From Mantamonas sphyraenae (taxonomy: Eukaryota; CRuMs; Mantamonadidae), in assembly GCA_026936335.1 (NCBI GenBank), contig JAPMXV010000035.1, positions 1-64,000 of the forward strand: DNA of 64,000 bases, written 5' to 3'. This document shows, piece by piece, positions 21,702 through 32,972 of this stretch. Every line of letters begins with the position of its first letter. Position 1 is the stretch's first letter. A program made the position numbers and the translations under genes. The notes beneath the pieces were generated by a model. It had not been told where the DNA came from. It saw nothing but the letters and a program-made list of their open reading frames with translations, and made no database searches.

Positions 21702-24700
21702 TCATGCTGTCACAAAGAAGGTGCGGATGTTCTTGGGCGTCATCAACAGCTTGGTCGGGTCCACATCGGAACCGTGCAGCATAGTCGCCGGCTGCAACTC
21801 CATCATCTTCACGTGCTCCTCCGGCACCGCATGCGGCGCCTCTGCCACCTTGCCCGTCCTGTCCTGCACCTCCTCCGACGATGCCTGCCACTGCCAGCGC
21901 TGCATGTCTCCAGCGTCCAGCACCGCCGACAGCGAGCGCTCCGAGAGCGACGCCACGCTCGCAAAGCCAAACGTGTCCACCAGGTTCACGTACACCGGAC
22001 GCGACAGCACTGCATGCTCGCCAGCCTCGTACATGTGAAACAGACGCACCACGTTCACGTTGTTGCTTCCGTTCCAGGTCTTGAGCGACAGCAGGTGCAC
22101 GTTGTCCGGCATCTCTGCCTTCAGCGCCGCATACGTAGTCTCATACCCGCTGCCCGACGCAAACAGGTCCTGCTCCGTCACAAACATCGTCGGCTCAAAG
22201 TTCATGCGCAGCGAAGCCTTGTGACGCAGCTCTGCGCTGCGCTCGACCGTGTCCACAATCAGGTTCAGACGCGGGCGCACCATGCTCTGGTCATCCATCG
22301 GCAGCGACTCGCCACGGTTGTCGTCACGACCCTCGCGGCGATGAAGCATCACCTCCAGCTCGCCGTTCTTCTGCAACGACGCACCGTGGCCCCGCTCAGA
22401 CAGCACCGTGAATTGCGCTCCCGCGCTGTTGTTCATGTACACCGTGTTGATCATCGGGTAGTAGTTGCCCGGGATCGGCAGCAGGGCGTCCTTGTTGTAC
22501 ACACGCTTCTGCATCTGGTATCCGTTGTCGTCCGTGTAGTATTCGCTCTGCACGTCCATGTCCGTCACGTAGCGCGTGATCAGCGACCGGTTGATGTCCA
22601 GCGGACCCACACGGTGCTCCACCTCCACTTCGGCCTCCACAAACTCGGCTCCCGGGGCATTCGAGTGCGACGACGGCAGCACAAACATGCGGTACACCTG
22701 GTAGTGAGTCTCGTCAAACTTCTGGAACACCTGCTGCACGAGCGGACCCTGCACCAAGCCCACGCTTGCCACAGGGTTGCCGTTCAGCACAGAATGCGCA
22801 GGTCCGTCAGGGCGGAAGATGTAGTTGCCCGACGCCTGCCCAAACCCGCTGTATGCGTGGTACTCATAGTACTCCTGCGTCAGCTGCACGTTCACGCTGC
22901 TCTTCATGTTGTTCAGGTCGCTGATGAGACCTGTCAACCCGCTGAATGTCGCGTTGTACACGCCGTTCTTCAGCGTAAAGTCACCTGTGCTCGCGCCCAG
23001 GCTCACGCTCTGCACGTCGGCCCACACCGCCTCGCCGTTCTGCGACGTCGCGTGCGCCTCCACCTTGTACGTGGTGTATCCCATCGGCGGCAGCGTCACC
23101 AGGAAGAACAGGTTGTTCAGCTTGTGCGACGACGTGCTCTCGGGCGCAGGCGACAGCTGCGCGGGCACGGCGTTGCCCTGTGCGTCCGTCACCACCACGT
23201 GCTTGGTGTCCGAGCTCACGTTCACCGCCATGTACCGAGTCACAGACCAGCCCAGCGGGTTCTGCAGCACAACAAACTGCGGCTTGCCGAGCACGGGCGT
23301 CACCTTCTTCTCAAAGTACGTGCCCTGCTGCACCGCCACGCTGGCCGGGCTCGATCCACCCAGCAGGGCGTCGATGGCGTCCGATGCCGTCTTGTCTGCT
23401 GCCGCCGTGCCAGCTGCCAGGTGCTCCATGTACATCTCGGCCACGTTGGGGCGTTCCGTACCCGTGATGGCGTCGTGGTGCTGGGCCTCGCCCTGCGCCT
23501 GACGCAGCATGTCCAGGTTTGTAAACATGTCCGGGCTGGCCTTCAGCTTGCCGCCCATCGTGGCTACGGCGTACAGCGAGTCGGCTGTGCGCAGCACGTT
23601 GTCCCGCGAACGAGCGTAGCCCTTGAGCAGGTTGCGCGACGTAAAGTAGCCCGTCCAGAACGACTGTGCGTTGTCGTCGTACGGGAAAAAGTCCGTCGAG
23701 TCGCGCACAGGCCAGCTCAGGTTGGTCTTGTGGATAGCGTCAAAGTAGTCCGACAGCGTTGCGTAGCGCAGGTGGTACTGCGGGTAGTTGGCGTTCATGT
23801 AGTCGATCAGCTTGTCCATGTTGTCAAACATGGCCGTGCTGTTGAAGAACTGAAAGTCGCAGCCAAACGGCCACAGCAGGTGCGGCGTACGGAACCACGC
23901 TGCGCGCTGCTTGATGTTGTCTGCCATCATACTGGCCACATACTGGATGTTGTACTTGTCCAGCGGTGTCGACGGGTTGCGGTTGTCCGGGTTCGGGTCG
24001 TCCGAGCCGTCCCAGTACACGCCGATGTTGAACGGCGAGCAGTAGCTGTACTGGTCCATCAGATGCGTAAAGATCTCCTGCTGCTTGCCAAGCGACGGGT
24101 TGGCGCGCCAGATGAACTGCATGTGCTGGTCTGTCTGCATCTGCGCCTTCTTCTGAAAGTCGATGCGCGAGATGATGTGTGCGTCAAAGCCCGTCATGGC
24201 AAACTGCGTCGGCGTGAACGACGCCGCTCCAAACGGGTCCACCTGGAAGCTGAATCGCGGCGTCACACCAAATGTGTCCTGGATGAACCGGTGGCCCTCT
24301 TCCATCTGATTGATGTCTGCGATGTAGTCCGTGCACGCCTCGTCCTGCATCACCCAACCGCCAATGGTAAATTCCCAGCGGCCTTCGGCAATCAGCTGCT
24401 TCACCTGCTGCTGCTGCTGCTGCGTCGCGTTGCCCCACCAGCGCATAAAGAACGCCCTGTGTGTGTGGTGAGTGTCATCGTGTGTGCCATCCGTGTGTCA
24501 GCTTCCCGTCCGCACAACTTCTTGGTCACGTGGCACGCCTGTACACGCGGTGGAAATGCGCCGCAACCCTTTAGCCACGCACACGCCTCCACACATCCCC
24601 GGCTGGCAGATGAGCCCAGTAGAGCCCACACAGCCTTGTGCCCTCGTCCTCTCTTTCTCTCCGCACACAAACTGCTACAGCAGCCGCGTGGCTTTTGCAG

Positions 24701-25027
24701 GCCAGCGTCATCCATAGCAAAAAAAAGGGAGCAGGATTCGGGGGTTGGCGGAAACGCTAATGTGGCAACGTACTGCTCCACAGACTGGAACTTGCGGCGC
24801 TTCTGCGGGTCATTGGCCAGTTCGTTGACGGCCGTCGTGTAGATGTCCGTCACAAACGTGTCCATGTACCCCTGGATCGTTTCCAGCCAGCCGACGTCGT
24901 CGTGCGAGTGCGGCAGGATAAACACCTCCGTCACCTGGTCGTCCTTCTTGTCCACGGCCTCCGATGCTTGAGCGCCCTGCCAACACAGGCAGGCAACCAC
25001 AATTAGCACGAGGAAGGTCTTGCTCAT
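21702..25027 (-). CDS. Lysosomal-type alpha-mannosidase, GH38
   Basis: Predicted 1,002-residue glycosidase that trims alpha-linked mannose from N-glycans, probably in lysosomes or secreted. Exon 1 is 24774-25027 and exon 2 is 21702-24456. The strong donor GTACGT at 24773 and the acceptor CACAG before 24456 join in phase 2 and restore the family motif SVEQAFFMRWW. A signal peptide (MSKTFLVLIVVACLCWQGAQ) opens the protein. Zinc and catalytic residues are visible: HSHDDVGW near residues 40-47, the nucleophile Asp in FQVDPFG, and QHHDAITGT. WFRTPHLLWPFGCDFQF matches the conserved third block. The nucleophile motif is usually WxIDPFGHS; here it is FQVDPFGAAS. Length fits lysosomal mannosidases (about 950-1,000). 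It starts 66 bases from the divergent SWIM gene. Confidence 0.93.
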
Positions 25028-25093
25028 GTTTGAATTGTTTGCTTCTGGCCGCGCGGTGCAAACAACCCCAAAGATTGCTGCGCGCACAGCCGC
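25028..25093. promoter_or_regulatory. Putative bidirectional promoter, mannosidase/SWIM gene
   Basis: Only 66 bases separate the start codon of the mannosidase (25027, minus strand) from that of the SWIM-finger gene (25094, plus strand). Any upstream control of both genes must overlap this segment or the coding regions. No TATA-like element or known motif was recognised. Confidence 0.4.
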
Positions 25094-26887
25094 ATGGACA
25101 CCGACACATGCGTGCATTGTGGCCATGCAGTGCCCACGGCAAACATGGCCATGCACGAAATCCATTGTCGAAGGAGATCACAGGGCGCCCGCACAACTCA
25201 AGTCCCGTCGCAACGATCATTTGTCAAATCCGAGCCACGAGACGACAATGATCTCCACAAGGACGCAGACACGACGCCCATGACAACGACGACGGCGACG
25301 ACGGCGACAACCACCACCACCACGACAACCACAACCGAAGCAACTGACACAGCCGACAACGTTGACAACGAACTGGACGCCGGCGCTGGCACAGTCGTGC
25401 ACAACGTTCCGCGACAGCTCGAGGCCATGCGCAACACGGGACTGGTGGGCATGATGGTGGGTGATGTTCGGCGAAAGGCTGGTTATGCGCTCATGCACAG
25501 CAAGGCCTTGGGAGGACTGGAGCTCTGGCGTGACAAACACGGCCCGCAAAGCTTCACTGCGGTTGCCACATGCAAGGGAAGCGGCGACAAGGTGTACAAC
25601 ATACGAGCCGTGTGGACCTCCGAGTCTGTAAAGACTATGAGTACGCAGCTGAGTCACTGTGAGTGCGTTTCATGGAGCCGTGAAGGCTGCGCCACCTCCA
25701 ACGGTGCTCGTGTCTGCAAGCATGTCCTGGCCCTCATGTTCTACCTACAAGCGCTTTGGAAACGCCAGGGCCAGCACGACTACGAGCTATCTGCACACAG
25801 CTTCCTCTCCTCCCTTGCCAGCAGCAGCGGCAGCGTCGCCACCGACGACCGTGGGGTAACACAGGACACCCAAGGTTCCACTCTCAGCAGTGTGGGCGCA
25901 TCCATGGATGTGGAGACCTCTCCAACGCGTACCCGCCGCAAGCGCTCCTCCAATGTGCACACGCTGTCACAGCCGCACGTCCGCAACGCCAAGGACTACA
26001 TCAGCGACATGCAAACTCTGCCTCGACACATCTCTGTACAAAACAGTGCCAACACGGCACCGGTGGCCACCTTGTCCACCCCTCAAGCGCGCGCACGCAT
26101 CCGCTCCGCCCAAGAAAAGGCTCGTGCCCTGCTCCACACTCCGGCCACGACCACACACCCCACGACACAGCAAGACCTACCCGCAGCCACAAACCACAAC
26201 GACACGAACGAAAATCCAGCCGCTCGCCCAGACGTCAAGCGCAAGATGCCATGGACTCTCGTGGCAGACGCTTCCGATCGCAAGCGCGCACGCGCCAACA
26301 CATCCTCCAGCTCCTCGTCCTCATCCTCAAAATCCAACAACAATGACAAGCGCTCTCATGACAAGCCAACCTCCAACAAGAACCTCGTTTTGGGCAACTT
26401 TGGAGTCGGCGAGTATCCAGTCGCCGGCCTGGCCGACATGCGCCGTATCGCTGCCCTTGTCCTTGGAGATTCCGATGCATTCGAGCAGCACTGTGCACGA
26501 GCGGTTGCGTGGCACCGTTCCCGCCTGCAATCTGCCCAGCAAGCAGCTAGCGAACTAGCCTCGTCTCGCTTCTCCTCGTCCTCCCGACCCAATCACACTC
26601 CCACAACAACGACCACAACGACAACCACGACCACATCATCGTCATCCTCCTCCTCCTCCTCCTCCTCCTCCTCCTCTTCTGCATTTCACCGCACGCTGCT
26701 GCGTCGTGCCGGCACCCCGCATGCATCCACACCTGCTTCCCCGGGCTCGCCAGAGTCAGTACATACAGTAGCCGTGAAACATTTGAACATAGCGGAACCC
26801 TCGTCGCCCGAAGTGACCTCGTTTGAGGATATGGAGCGGCTGCTCGAGGCCAAAGTGTTTGACCCGCTGGCTGCGCTGCGACGATGA
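25094..26887 (+). CDS. SWIM zinc-finger protein with N-terminal C2HC finger
   Basis: 597-residue single-exon protein. The first 25 residues hold a CxxC...HxxxC zinc-binding pattern (C6, C9, H21, C25) of the kind seen in TRAFD1/UBZ-type fingers. A long Thr/Asp linker follows. The core at about residues 118-220 ends in a SWIM finger, CEC followed by VCKH in the CxCxnCxH arrangement; SWIM fingers bind DNA or protein and occur in transposase-derived proteins, MEKK1 and SWS1. The remainder is Ser/Thr-rich low complexity with a basic KRKMPW-type segment (possible nuclear signal) and two Ser/Thr homopolymer tracts near 26600-26690. The C-terminus (EDMERLLEAKVFDPLAALRR) is a probable amphipathic helix. 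Transposon descent is possible but no transposase catalytic domain is present. The function is unknown. Confidence 0.8.
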   Translation: MDTDTCVHCGHAVPTANMAMHEIHCRRRSQGARTTQVPSQRSFVKSEPRDDNDLHKDADTTPMTTTTATTATTTTTTTTTTEATDTADNVDNELDAGAGTVVHNVPRQLEAMRNTGLVGMMVGDVRRKAGYALMHSKALGGLELWRDKHGPQSFTAVATCKGSGDKVYNIRAVWTSESVKTMSTQLSHCECVSWSREGCATSNGARVCKHVLALMFYLQALWKRQGQHDYELSAHSFLSSLASSSGSVATDDRGVTQDTQGSTLSSVGASMDVETSPTRTRRKRSSNVHTLSQPHVRNAKDYISDMQTLPRHISVQNSANTAPVATLSTPQARARIRSAQEKARALLHTPATTTHPTTQQDLPAATNHNDTNENPAARPDVKRKMPWTLVADASDRKRARANTSSSSSSSSSKSNNNDKRSHDKPTSNKNLVLGNFGVGEYPVAGLADMRRIAALVLGDSDAFEQHCARAVAWHRSRLQSAQQAASELASSRFSSSSRPNHTPTTTTTTTTTTTSSSSSSSSSSSSSSSAFHRTLLRRAGTPHASTPASPGSPESVHTVAVKHLNIAEPSSPEVTSFEDMERLLEAKVFDPLAALRR

Positions 26888-26927
26888 GGCAAATTGTTCA
26901 CCCTGTGTTGAACCAATCCATCCAACA

Positions 26928-27383
26928 ATGTACAGAAGTCCTTGTTTACTATCTCTCGCGCATCCGTGTCCCCTTTCCACCCGTTTTCCATCACGGTGGA
27001 ATCCCTCCCCGCGCAGTTCTCCTGATTCCGGCCGCAACGATCGACTGACCACCCGCACACGGTCCCTGGACAGGTTTCCCAAAATCCTGGAGATGATGCG
27101 CAAACAAGGTGGGCTCAGTGCAGCCAAGGAAGCCATGGAAGGGCTGAAAACAACCGCGTCTTCGGGTGCAGGTCTTGTCAAAGTGCAGGTCAACGGCCTG
27201 GGGGTCGTCGAGCGCGTCAACATCGACGAGAGCATGCTGTTGCCCGAGAGGAAAGAGGAAGTGGAGGACCTCGTCGTGGCTGCCCTCAACAACGCCAACG
27301 AACAGCTCGAGTCGCAGCGGATGGACGCAATGATGTCCATGTTCACGGGCGGCAACACACACCACAGCGACAAGCCAACGTGA
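26928..27383 (+). CDS. YbaB/EbfC-family protein, probably mitochondrial
   Basis: 151-residue protein. The C-terminal ~95 residues match the bacterial nucleoid-associated YbaB/EbfC family: an N-terminal helix (FPKILEMMRKQGGL), then GLVKVQVNGLGVVERVNID, then LVVAALNNANEQLES. In bacteria this fold binds DNA as a tweezer-like dimer. The first ~54 residues are rich in Arg, Ser and Pro and nearly free of acidic residues before the core (MYRSPCLLSLAHPCPLSTRF), as expected of a mitochondrial targeting leader. The start at 26928 is the first ATG in frame after the upstream gene stops at 26887. Binding of organelle DNA is inferred from family and leader, not shown. It converges with the Mlo-family gene, whose stop is 26 bases away. 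Confidence 0.82.
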   Translation: MYRSPCLLSLAHPCPLSTRFPSRWNPSPRSSPDSGRNDRLTTRTRSLDRFPKILEMMRKQGGLSAAKEAMEGLKTTASSGAGLVKVQVNGLGVVERVNIDESMLLPERKEEVEDLVVAALNNANEQLESQRMDAMMSMFTGGNTHHSDKPT

Positions 27384-27409
27384 ACAATCAATCGCCTGAT
27401 TCATTCCCT

Positions 27410-30400
27410 TCAAATCACTCCGGTGTGGCTGCGTTGTTTGCGGTGTCGTTTGTGCAGGTGGTGGTGGTGTTTGCGCTGCGTGACGTGGTGGTGATGATGC
27501 AGCTGGTGGTGCTTCTTCATCACCTGAAGGAAGATGTCTGTGTGCGTAAACTCGCCCACGTTGACCACAATGGAAAACATAAACACAGAGTTGGGCAGCA
27601 GAAACAGCAGGTTGATCAGCGGCGGCACCAGCGACGTCAGAATGGCCCACGGCAGCAGTTCCGACGACGACTCGACCAGCAGCGGGATACACAAACTCAG
27701 CAGCACCGCCTGCATAAACATGAGCGCCTGAAGCGCATGGATCATCAGATTGGGGCTGTTGAACCAGAACAGCTCCTCGTGCTTCTTGGCCGAGTCGATG
27801 TTTGTATGTTCGTCGTCCTTCATCTCTTCGGGCGTCTGCAGGTGTTTAAAGTGGTCAAAGTCATGGTCTGTGATGGCCATGGAGATGGCACGCGACCGCG
27901 TCTCGTTTCCACCCATATCGCCGTCGTCCTCGTCGTTGAACGATCCCTGGTGTCGCATCAGCGCCTTGGCTGCGTTGAAGCGGCTGCCTTCGTGCACACG
28001 TCCAGATCCTCGCATCGGCACCGCCGACTCCTCCACAACGTCGTCGTCCACATCATGCACGTTGTCTGCATGCTCGCTGTCGTCATCGTCCACGCTGCGG
28101 AACGTTACCGTGCCCTTTGGCCTCAATTCGCGAGATTGCGCCAACGTCCCATCTACATCTGCATCCTTGTCAACGGTCACCGACGCGGGCGTAGACGCCG
28201 CCTGGATGCCACTGCTTGCTGTTCCAAGCTTGGCTGCAGACATGGCCGCCTCCTCGGGCACCAGCCGGCCCGTGGCGACCTGGCCGATGTTTGTCACACG
28301 TACAGCCTCTTCACTGCCCAGGTCGTCGGTGTCCCCTGGTGTTACGTCACGTGCATCGTCGATGGTGGGCACAACAAGCTCCTCCTCGTCTCCCTGTGCC
28401 CCATGGTCGATATCCAGAGCCACAACGTCCTGAGCGTCGGTGGTCGCAGGTGCAGACATGGGGCTTGTCAGCTTACTCCTTTTCTGCGCCTTCTTGCTAC
28501 CGCCCTTCTTGGACTTGTTGGCTTGTGCGCGCAGATGCCTGTCCAAGGCAATATCGCTGTGCGTCACCGCAAGAACGGGCCGCATGCTTTCGATTGGCTG
28601 CAGCTCTTCCATCTCGCTGTACTCCATCACAATGATGTCATCCACGTTGGCTTCGATTTCAGACACTGCAATGGAGCCGCTTGACTCGGATGACACGCTG
28701 CCTGTGGACGACCCCGATCGCTGGTCGGATCCACTTGCCTCGCTTCCCTCGCTGCTCCTGCTGCTCCTGCTGCTCCTGCCGCTGCTCCTGCTGCTGCTCC
28801 TGCTCTCGTCATCGGTGGAGCCCGTGTCCGACTCGTCACTGCTGCTGGTGATGCTCGTGATGCGCGAGCGTGACGCAGACGCTTCCAGGCTGCGCAGATC
28901 CGACGCGCTCTTGTTCTTTGGCAGGTGTGTGCCCACCAGACCGTGGCAGTTGCTGTTCTTCACCAGCTTCACACGCACTTTGTTGTCCATGTGCACCAGT
29001 TTGGCGCTGCTCAGCGACGACATGCTTCGCTGCCCCAGCATCGTGTTGCTGCGCGCGCGTGTCAGCGAGCTCGCACTCGTCGACGCTCCTCCCTTGGACA
29101 TCATTTTGCGCATATCCGACATGCTCGACACCTCTCCATCCACCATGGTTGCGGTGCTGCGCTGGCTTGCCATGGCCAGCTTGCGTCCAAACACGGGATC
29201 CTCCATAAAGTCGAACAGCGAGTCAGTCGGCTCCAGGTCCGCCAGGCTGTGATGTGAAGACGACTTGCGCAGCGACGACGAGCTGAACGTGTGCTTCAGG
29301 CCACCCAGACCCTTGGATGCCTCTGTGCTCTGGCTCTTGCGCATACCCTTACGCGCCCCTTTGCCCTTGCGCTTTCCACCGCTCTCATTCGCATCCATCA
29401 GTGCACTGCTACTTGCTCCGCGCTTCAACGATGTCTTGCGGTTGGTCAGCAAGCTAGGGGAAGTCGACCGCCGCCCAAACAGCGAGCCCTTCTTCTTGCC
29501 TCCTTTTTTGCCACCGACATCCTCTTGGCCCTCGTCCACATCGATGTGTCCGTCAGCGTCCACCTCGTCGCCCTCCCCGTCTTGTTCGTCGCCCTCCTCC
29601 TCGGTTGCTTGTGTGTCTGCATCGCTGTCTTGGTCGTCCCCGGTCGCACTGAGGTTGACAACGACTGTGTCGTTGTGGGAGCTCGCGTCTGTGGCCGACT
29701 CAGCCCCTTCCTCCAGCTCGCGGCGTTTGATATTGTTCATGGCCAGGGCGATGACCTGGTCCACGTGGCCGTCGGCCGGTTCCTCTTCTTCCAGGTACAT
29801 GGAGGACATGGCGCTGCTTGTACCTGCAGAAGACGTCGTCTGGTTGGCAACAAAGCTGTCGCTGACGCCGGCGGGATCAAAGGCAAACGACTTTGTGACG
29901 CCAAGGTCGTGGCGCAGCGAGTCCTGTGGAGTGCGTGCAGGATCGTAGAACGATGGATGTCCTACTTGCGAGTCTGCCTTTGCGCGCACAATACTCTTGG
30001 CACTGTGCAGCTTAGGGTCCATGGCCGCAATGTCCCCTACAGGTGTGCTTTCGGGCGGACTCTGTCCTTTGCCTGCACTTTCCGTGTTGCGCTGGTAGCT
30101 CTTGGCGGTTGCCGGGCGCGGGGTGGAGGAGAAGGCAGACATGCGTGTGTTGTTTGCACCTTCACCTACAGAGGACTCGGCACTCATGGGCGGCAGCAAC
30201 TCGAGGCTATCGCGCTCGGAAACTGTGCTGGCCACGTTTTCGCCAAGTTCGGGCAAAGAGTTGAAGGACTGCTGGTGCTGTGCGCTCAGAAGACTTGCGT
30301 GCAAGGGGACGGCGGATTGGGGTGCGTTGCCGTCCTGAAGCCGGATCTTGGTGGTTCCTCCGTGGCTGTGGTGGCGCTTGTGTTCGTGTTTCCGGTTGTG

Positions 30401-31748
30401 GCGACCGTGGCCGTGATGGTGATGGTGATGGTGGTGGTGCCTGTGGTGGTGGCCGTGGTGGTGGTGTCTGTGATGGCCATGGTGCCTGTGCTGACTAGGC
30501 ATGTCCACGGCGACCTTGAGGATGTTTGTACTGATGAGCGAATGAAGGATGCTCACACACTTTTTGTACACGACCACAGAGCCGACAAAGAGGACGACGC
30601 CCATGATGATCATGACCTTCTCCATGGAAAACGTTGTGTAGTACGCCATGGGTATCCAGACGCCGACAAAGGACACGAGAACGACGGCCCAGGCCGTCCA
30701 GTTGAGTTCGATCAGGTCGCTGAAGATTTCTTTTGTGCAGCGCTTGAGATAGGAAGAGAAATTGTAGTCGTGGGGAGCGTGGTTGCGCTTGAGGAATCGG
30801 TAGCGAATGGCCTGGTACTCGTACTTCTTGTGCAGGCGGAAATAGTCGTAATGGTAGGTGGGAGAAAGCACACGGCGCCATGTTGGCACGCCCTGCCAGT
30901 AAATATCAAACTCGGCGATGGCGTGGACGAGGGATTCTGTACACACGGCGGGCGGGAGTGAGTGGAAGGCATACGCAGAGTCAGAGGATGGGACAGGAAG
31001 GTGCCGGAGGCGTACGGCGGGTTGTCTGCTGGAAACGGCCCGGCAGCGAGGAAAAGCGGACTCACCTCGGCTTTCGCCGTCCATCACGGTCCACATGTTG
31101 GAGATGCGCACGACCATGACCATAAAGACGACGACAGAGAGGATGTAGAGGAACACAATGATAAAGAGGAACATGTGCACGACCTCAAAGATGTGTTTGT
31201 CGAAGGAAGAGAGCTTGACGGCGCCGGAGCTCTGAAACACAAAGAGAAAGAAGGACACCAGGCCGAGCATCATGAGCTCTTTGTACAGTTTGTTCAGAGT
31301 TGTTTTGAGATGGTTCTGCCTGTTGACGCGGATGTACTGCGGGCGAGTGCGATGCGTGTGTAGGAGCCGGGTTGCACATCGAAAAAGCAGAGGGTCAGAA
31401 AAGCAGAAGAAAAAAGCGAGGCTTCTTCGGGCGTGCGGACGGGCGCGTAGAGGGACAGGGAGGAAGGGCACGCATCACATACGTTTTCAATGGACGCAGT
31501 GATGTGTTCAAACACAAAGGAGAACACAACTAGGCCCGTGAGAATAAGAAAAAGGGGCAAGACGAGCGCTTGCGAATCGTCGAAGCCATCAAAGATGCCA
31601 CCGCTGGCGGCGAGGAGCTGTGTCACGAACGGAGGTGCGGGTATGTTCCAAGCAGAGTGAGCTAGGGCATAGACAAGAAAACGAGAAGAGAAAGGGTGTG
31701 TGGCGTACAGGGAGCATCCGTTTTGCTTGGGCAGCGAGGCGGAGCCAT
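27410..31748 (-). CDS. Mlo-family seven-TM protein with very large cytosolic insert
   Basis: Predicted 1,338-residue membrane protein. Exons: 31709-31748, 31483-31661, 31066-31336 and 27410-30936. The first (40 nt, starting MAPPRCPSK) and its 47-nt pyrimidine-rich intron are the least certain. Mlo-type features are in order: TM1 (LVLPLFLILTGLVVFSFVF), then HLKTTLNKLYKELMMLG leading into TM2, TM3 before a loop, two TM segments near residues 240-300, and C-terminal FWFNSPNLMIHALQALMF starting TM6, with TM7 after it. Between TM5 and TM6 lie about 800 residues of low-complexity cytosolic sequence: a His-rich block (30350-30480), then Ser-, Asp- and Lys-rich stretches. Mlo proteins of plants are ~500-600 residues, calmodulin-regulated and reported as calcium channels. 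Homology is inferred from motif order; the ion function is not established here. Confidence 0.68.
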
Positions 31749-31888
31749 CGGGGGTTGATGAGATGGTGACGTTGAGCAGAGCACAGGGGTGGTGAGTGGG
31801 GAACACAGCTGTGGGAGTAGGAATTGCAAAGACGCAAATGCAGTGAACGCTGGCGGAAGCAACTTTTGCCCTGGCTGCGCAGAGAAGG
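31749..31888. promoter_or_regulatory. Putative bidirectional promoter, Mlo-like gene/CFAP410
   Basis: 140 bases between the proposed start of the Mlo-family gene (31748, minus) and the CFAP410 start (31889, plus). No named element recognised. If the short first exon of the Mlo-like gene is wrong, the interval would be longer. Confidence 0.3.
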
Positions 31889-32917
31889 ATGGTCAAACTG
31901 ACGGAGCATCTTGTGCTGACGCGTGCTCGAGCGGCCAAGCTGGAGACCATCACGTCGCTGAACGCTTGGGGCATGCAGCTGGACGACGTCTCTGTGCTGC
32001 AGAGGCTGCCGAACGTGGAGGTCTTGTCTCTTTCGGTGAACAACATCAGCACGCTGGAACAGTTTGCATCATGTAGGTGACAGTGGGCCACAGAGAAGCG
32101 AGACGTCGACGTAAAGGAGGGGGAAAGTCCGCACCCAGTCCACACACAATGGAGCAGCGTGTGTGCGGGGGGTGGTGTTTGCTCGGCGTGACACCCGACT
32201 AACACACGAGGGGACCGCGCACGCTTTCGGCTGGGGTAACGACGCTTCGGGTGCGTCATGCATGGGACCAACTTGCATGTGTTGTGCGGTGGTGTGTGTG
32301 TGTGTGTGTGTGTGCACGCAGGCACAAAGCTGCGTGAGCTGTACCTGCGAAGCAATGCGGTGGCCGATCTGCGGGAGGTGTCGCACCTGGCAGGGCTGCA
32401 AGAGTTGCGCACGTTGTTTTTGGGCGAGAACCCGTGTGAGGGCAGCTCAAACTATCGTGCGTATGTGCTGTCGAAGCTGCCGCAGCTGACAAAGCTGGAC
32501 GACAAGGAGGTGACGTCCGTCGAACGCGCCGAGGCGGCGGAGCTGACCTTTTCGGACGGCGAGGAAGAGGCGGAGGAAGAAAAAGCGAGTCATAAGCGTG
32601 GAGGACAAGGACGCAGCGAGCGCGGTGGTCTGCGTGTGAACGGAGAGGGGTTTGGAGACTCGGGCCTGTCGTCTTCGTCGTTGAGCGAGCTTCACCAGAA
32701 ACAGGTGAACGTGCAGGTAAGTAGTAGAGAAGAATGAGTGGATGAGGTGGTGTGGGAGACACGTACCAGCTGGCTTGGTAGCTGACGCGGCCGGTCAACA
32801 CAGGAGTCCTCGCGGAACATTCTCTATGCGGTGCTGGCTCTGTTAAACGAGCTCGACGAGGACTGTCTCACAGTGGTTGCGGCAGAGGTGGACAATAGGC
32901 TGCGTTCTGGGCGATGA
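31889..32917 (+). CDS. CFAP410: CFAP410 (C21orf2), cilium-associated LRR protein
   Basis: 230-residue protein. Exons 31889-32072, 32322-32716 and 32804-32917 use donors GTAGGT and GTAAGT and acceptors CGCAG and CACAG. The N-terminus MVKLTEHLVLTRARAAKLE, the LRR block (LEVLSLSVNNISTL, LRELYLRSNAVADL, LRTLFLGENPC) and the LRRCT-like segment YVLSKLPQLTKLDD all follow CFAP410 closely. The linker is acidic and Ser/Gly-rich. The last exon encodes the conserved helical C-terminal oligomerisation domain (RNILYAVLALLNELDEDCL). In animals and trypanosomes the protein localises to the basal body and base of the cilium and works with NEK1 and SPATA7. Intron 1 contains a (TG)n tract immediately before its acceptor. 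Its presence argues that the organism builds cilia. Confidence 0.93.
32292..32314. repeat. (GT)n microsatellite in CFAP410 intron 1
   Basis: About eleven GT units directly upstream of the intron 1 acceptor GCACGCAG. Similar GT or CA tracts lie in several other introns of this window (33059-33078, 37002-37036, 56612-56634). Confidence 0.95.
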
Positions 32918-32972
32918 TGATGGTGTGTGTGTGTGGTGTGCGGGTGCATAGCCACCACAAAAACAAAAAAGG

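Noticed and set aside
21435-24842. 1,135-codon plus-strand frame
   Set aside because: It is antisense to the GH38 mannosidase and to part of the giant gene's first exon. It is Arg/His/Val-rich without domain structure, typical of a shadow frame.
29291-30961. 556-codon plus-strand frame
   Set aside because: Antisense to the Mlo-family gene, whose TM and His-rich segments read properly on the minus strand.
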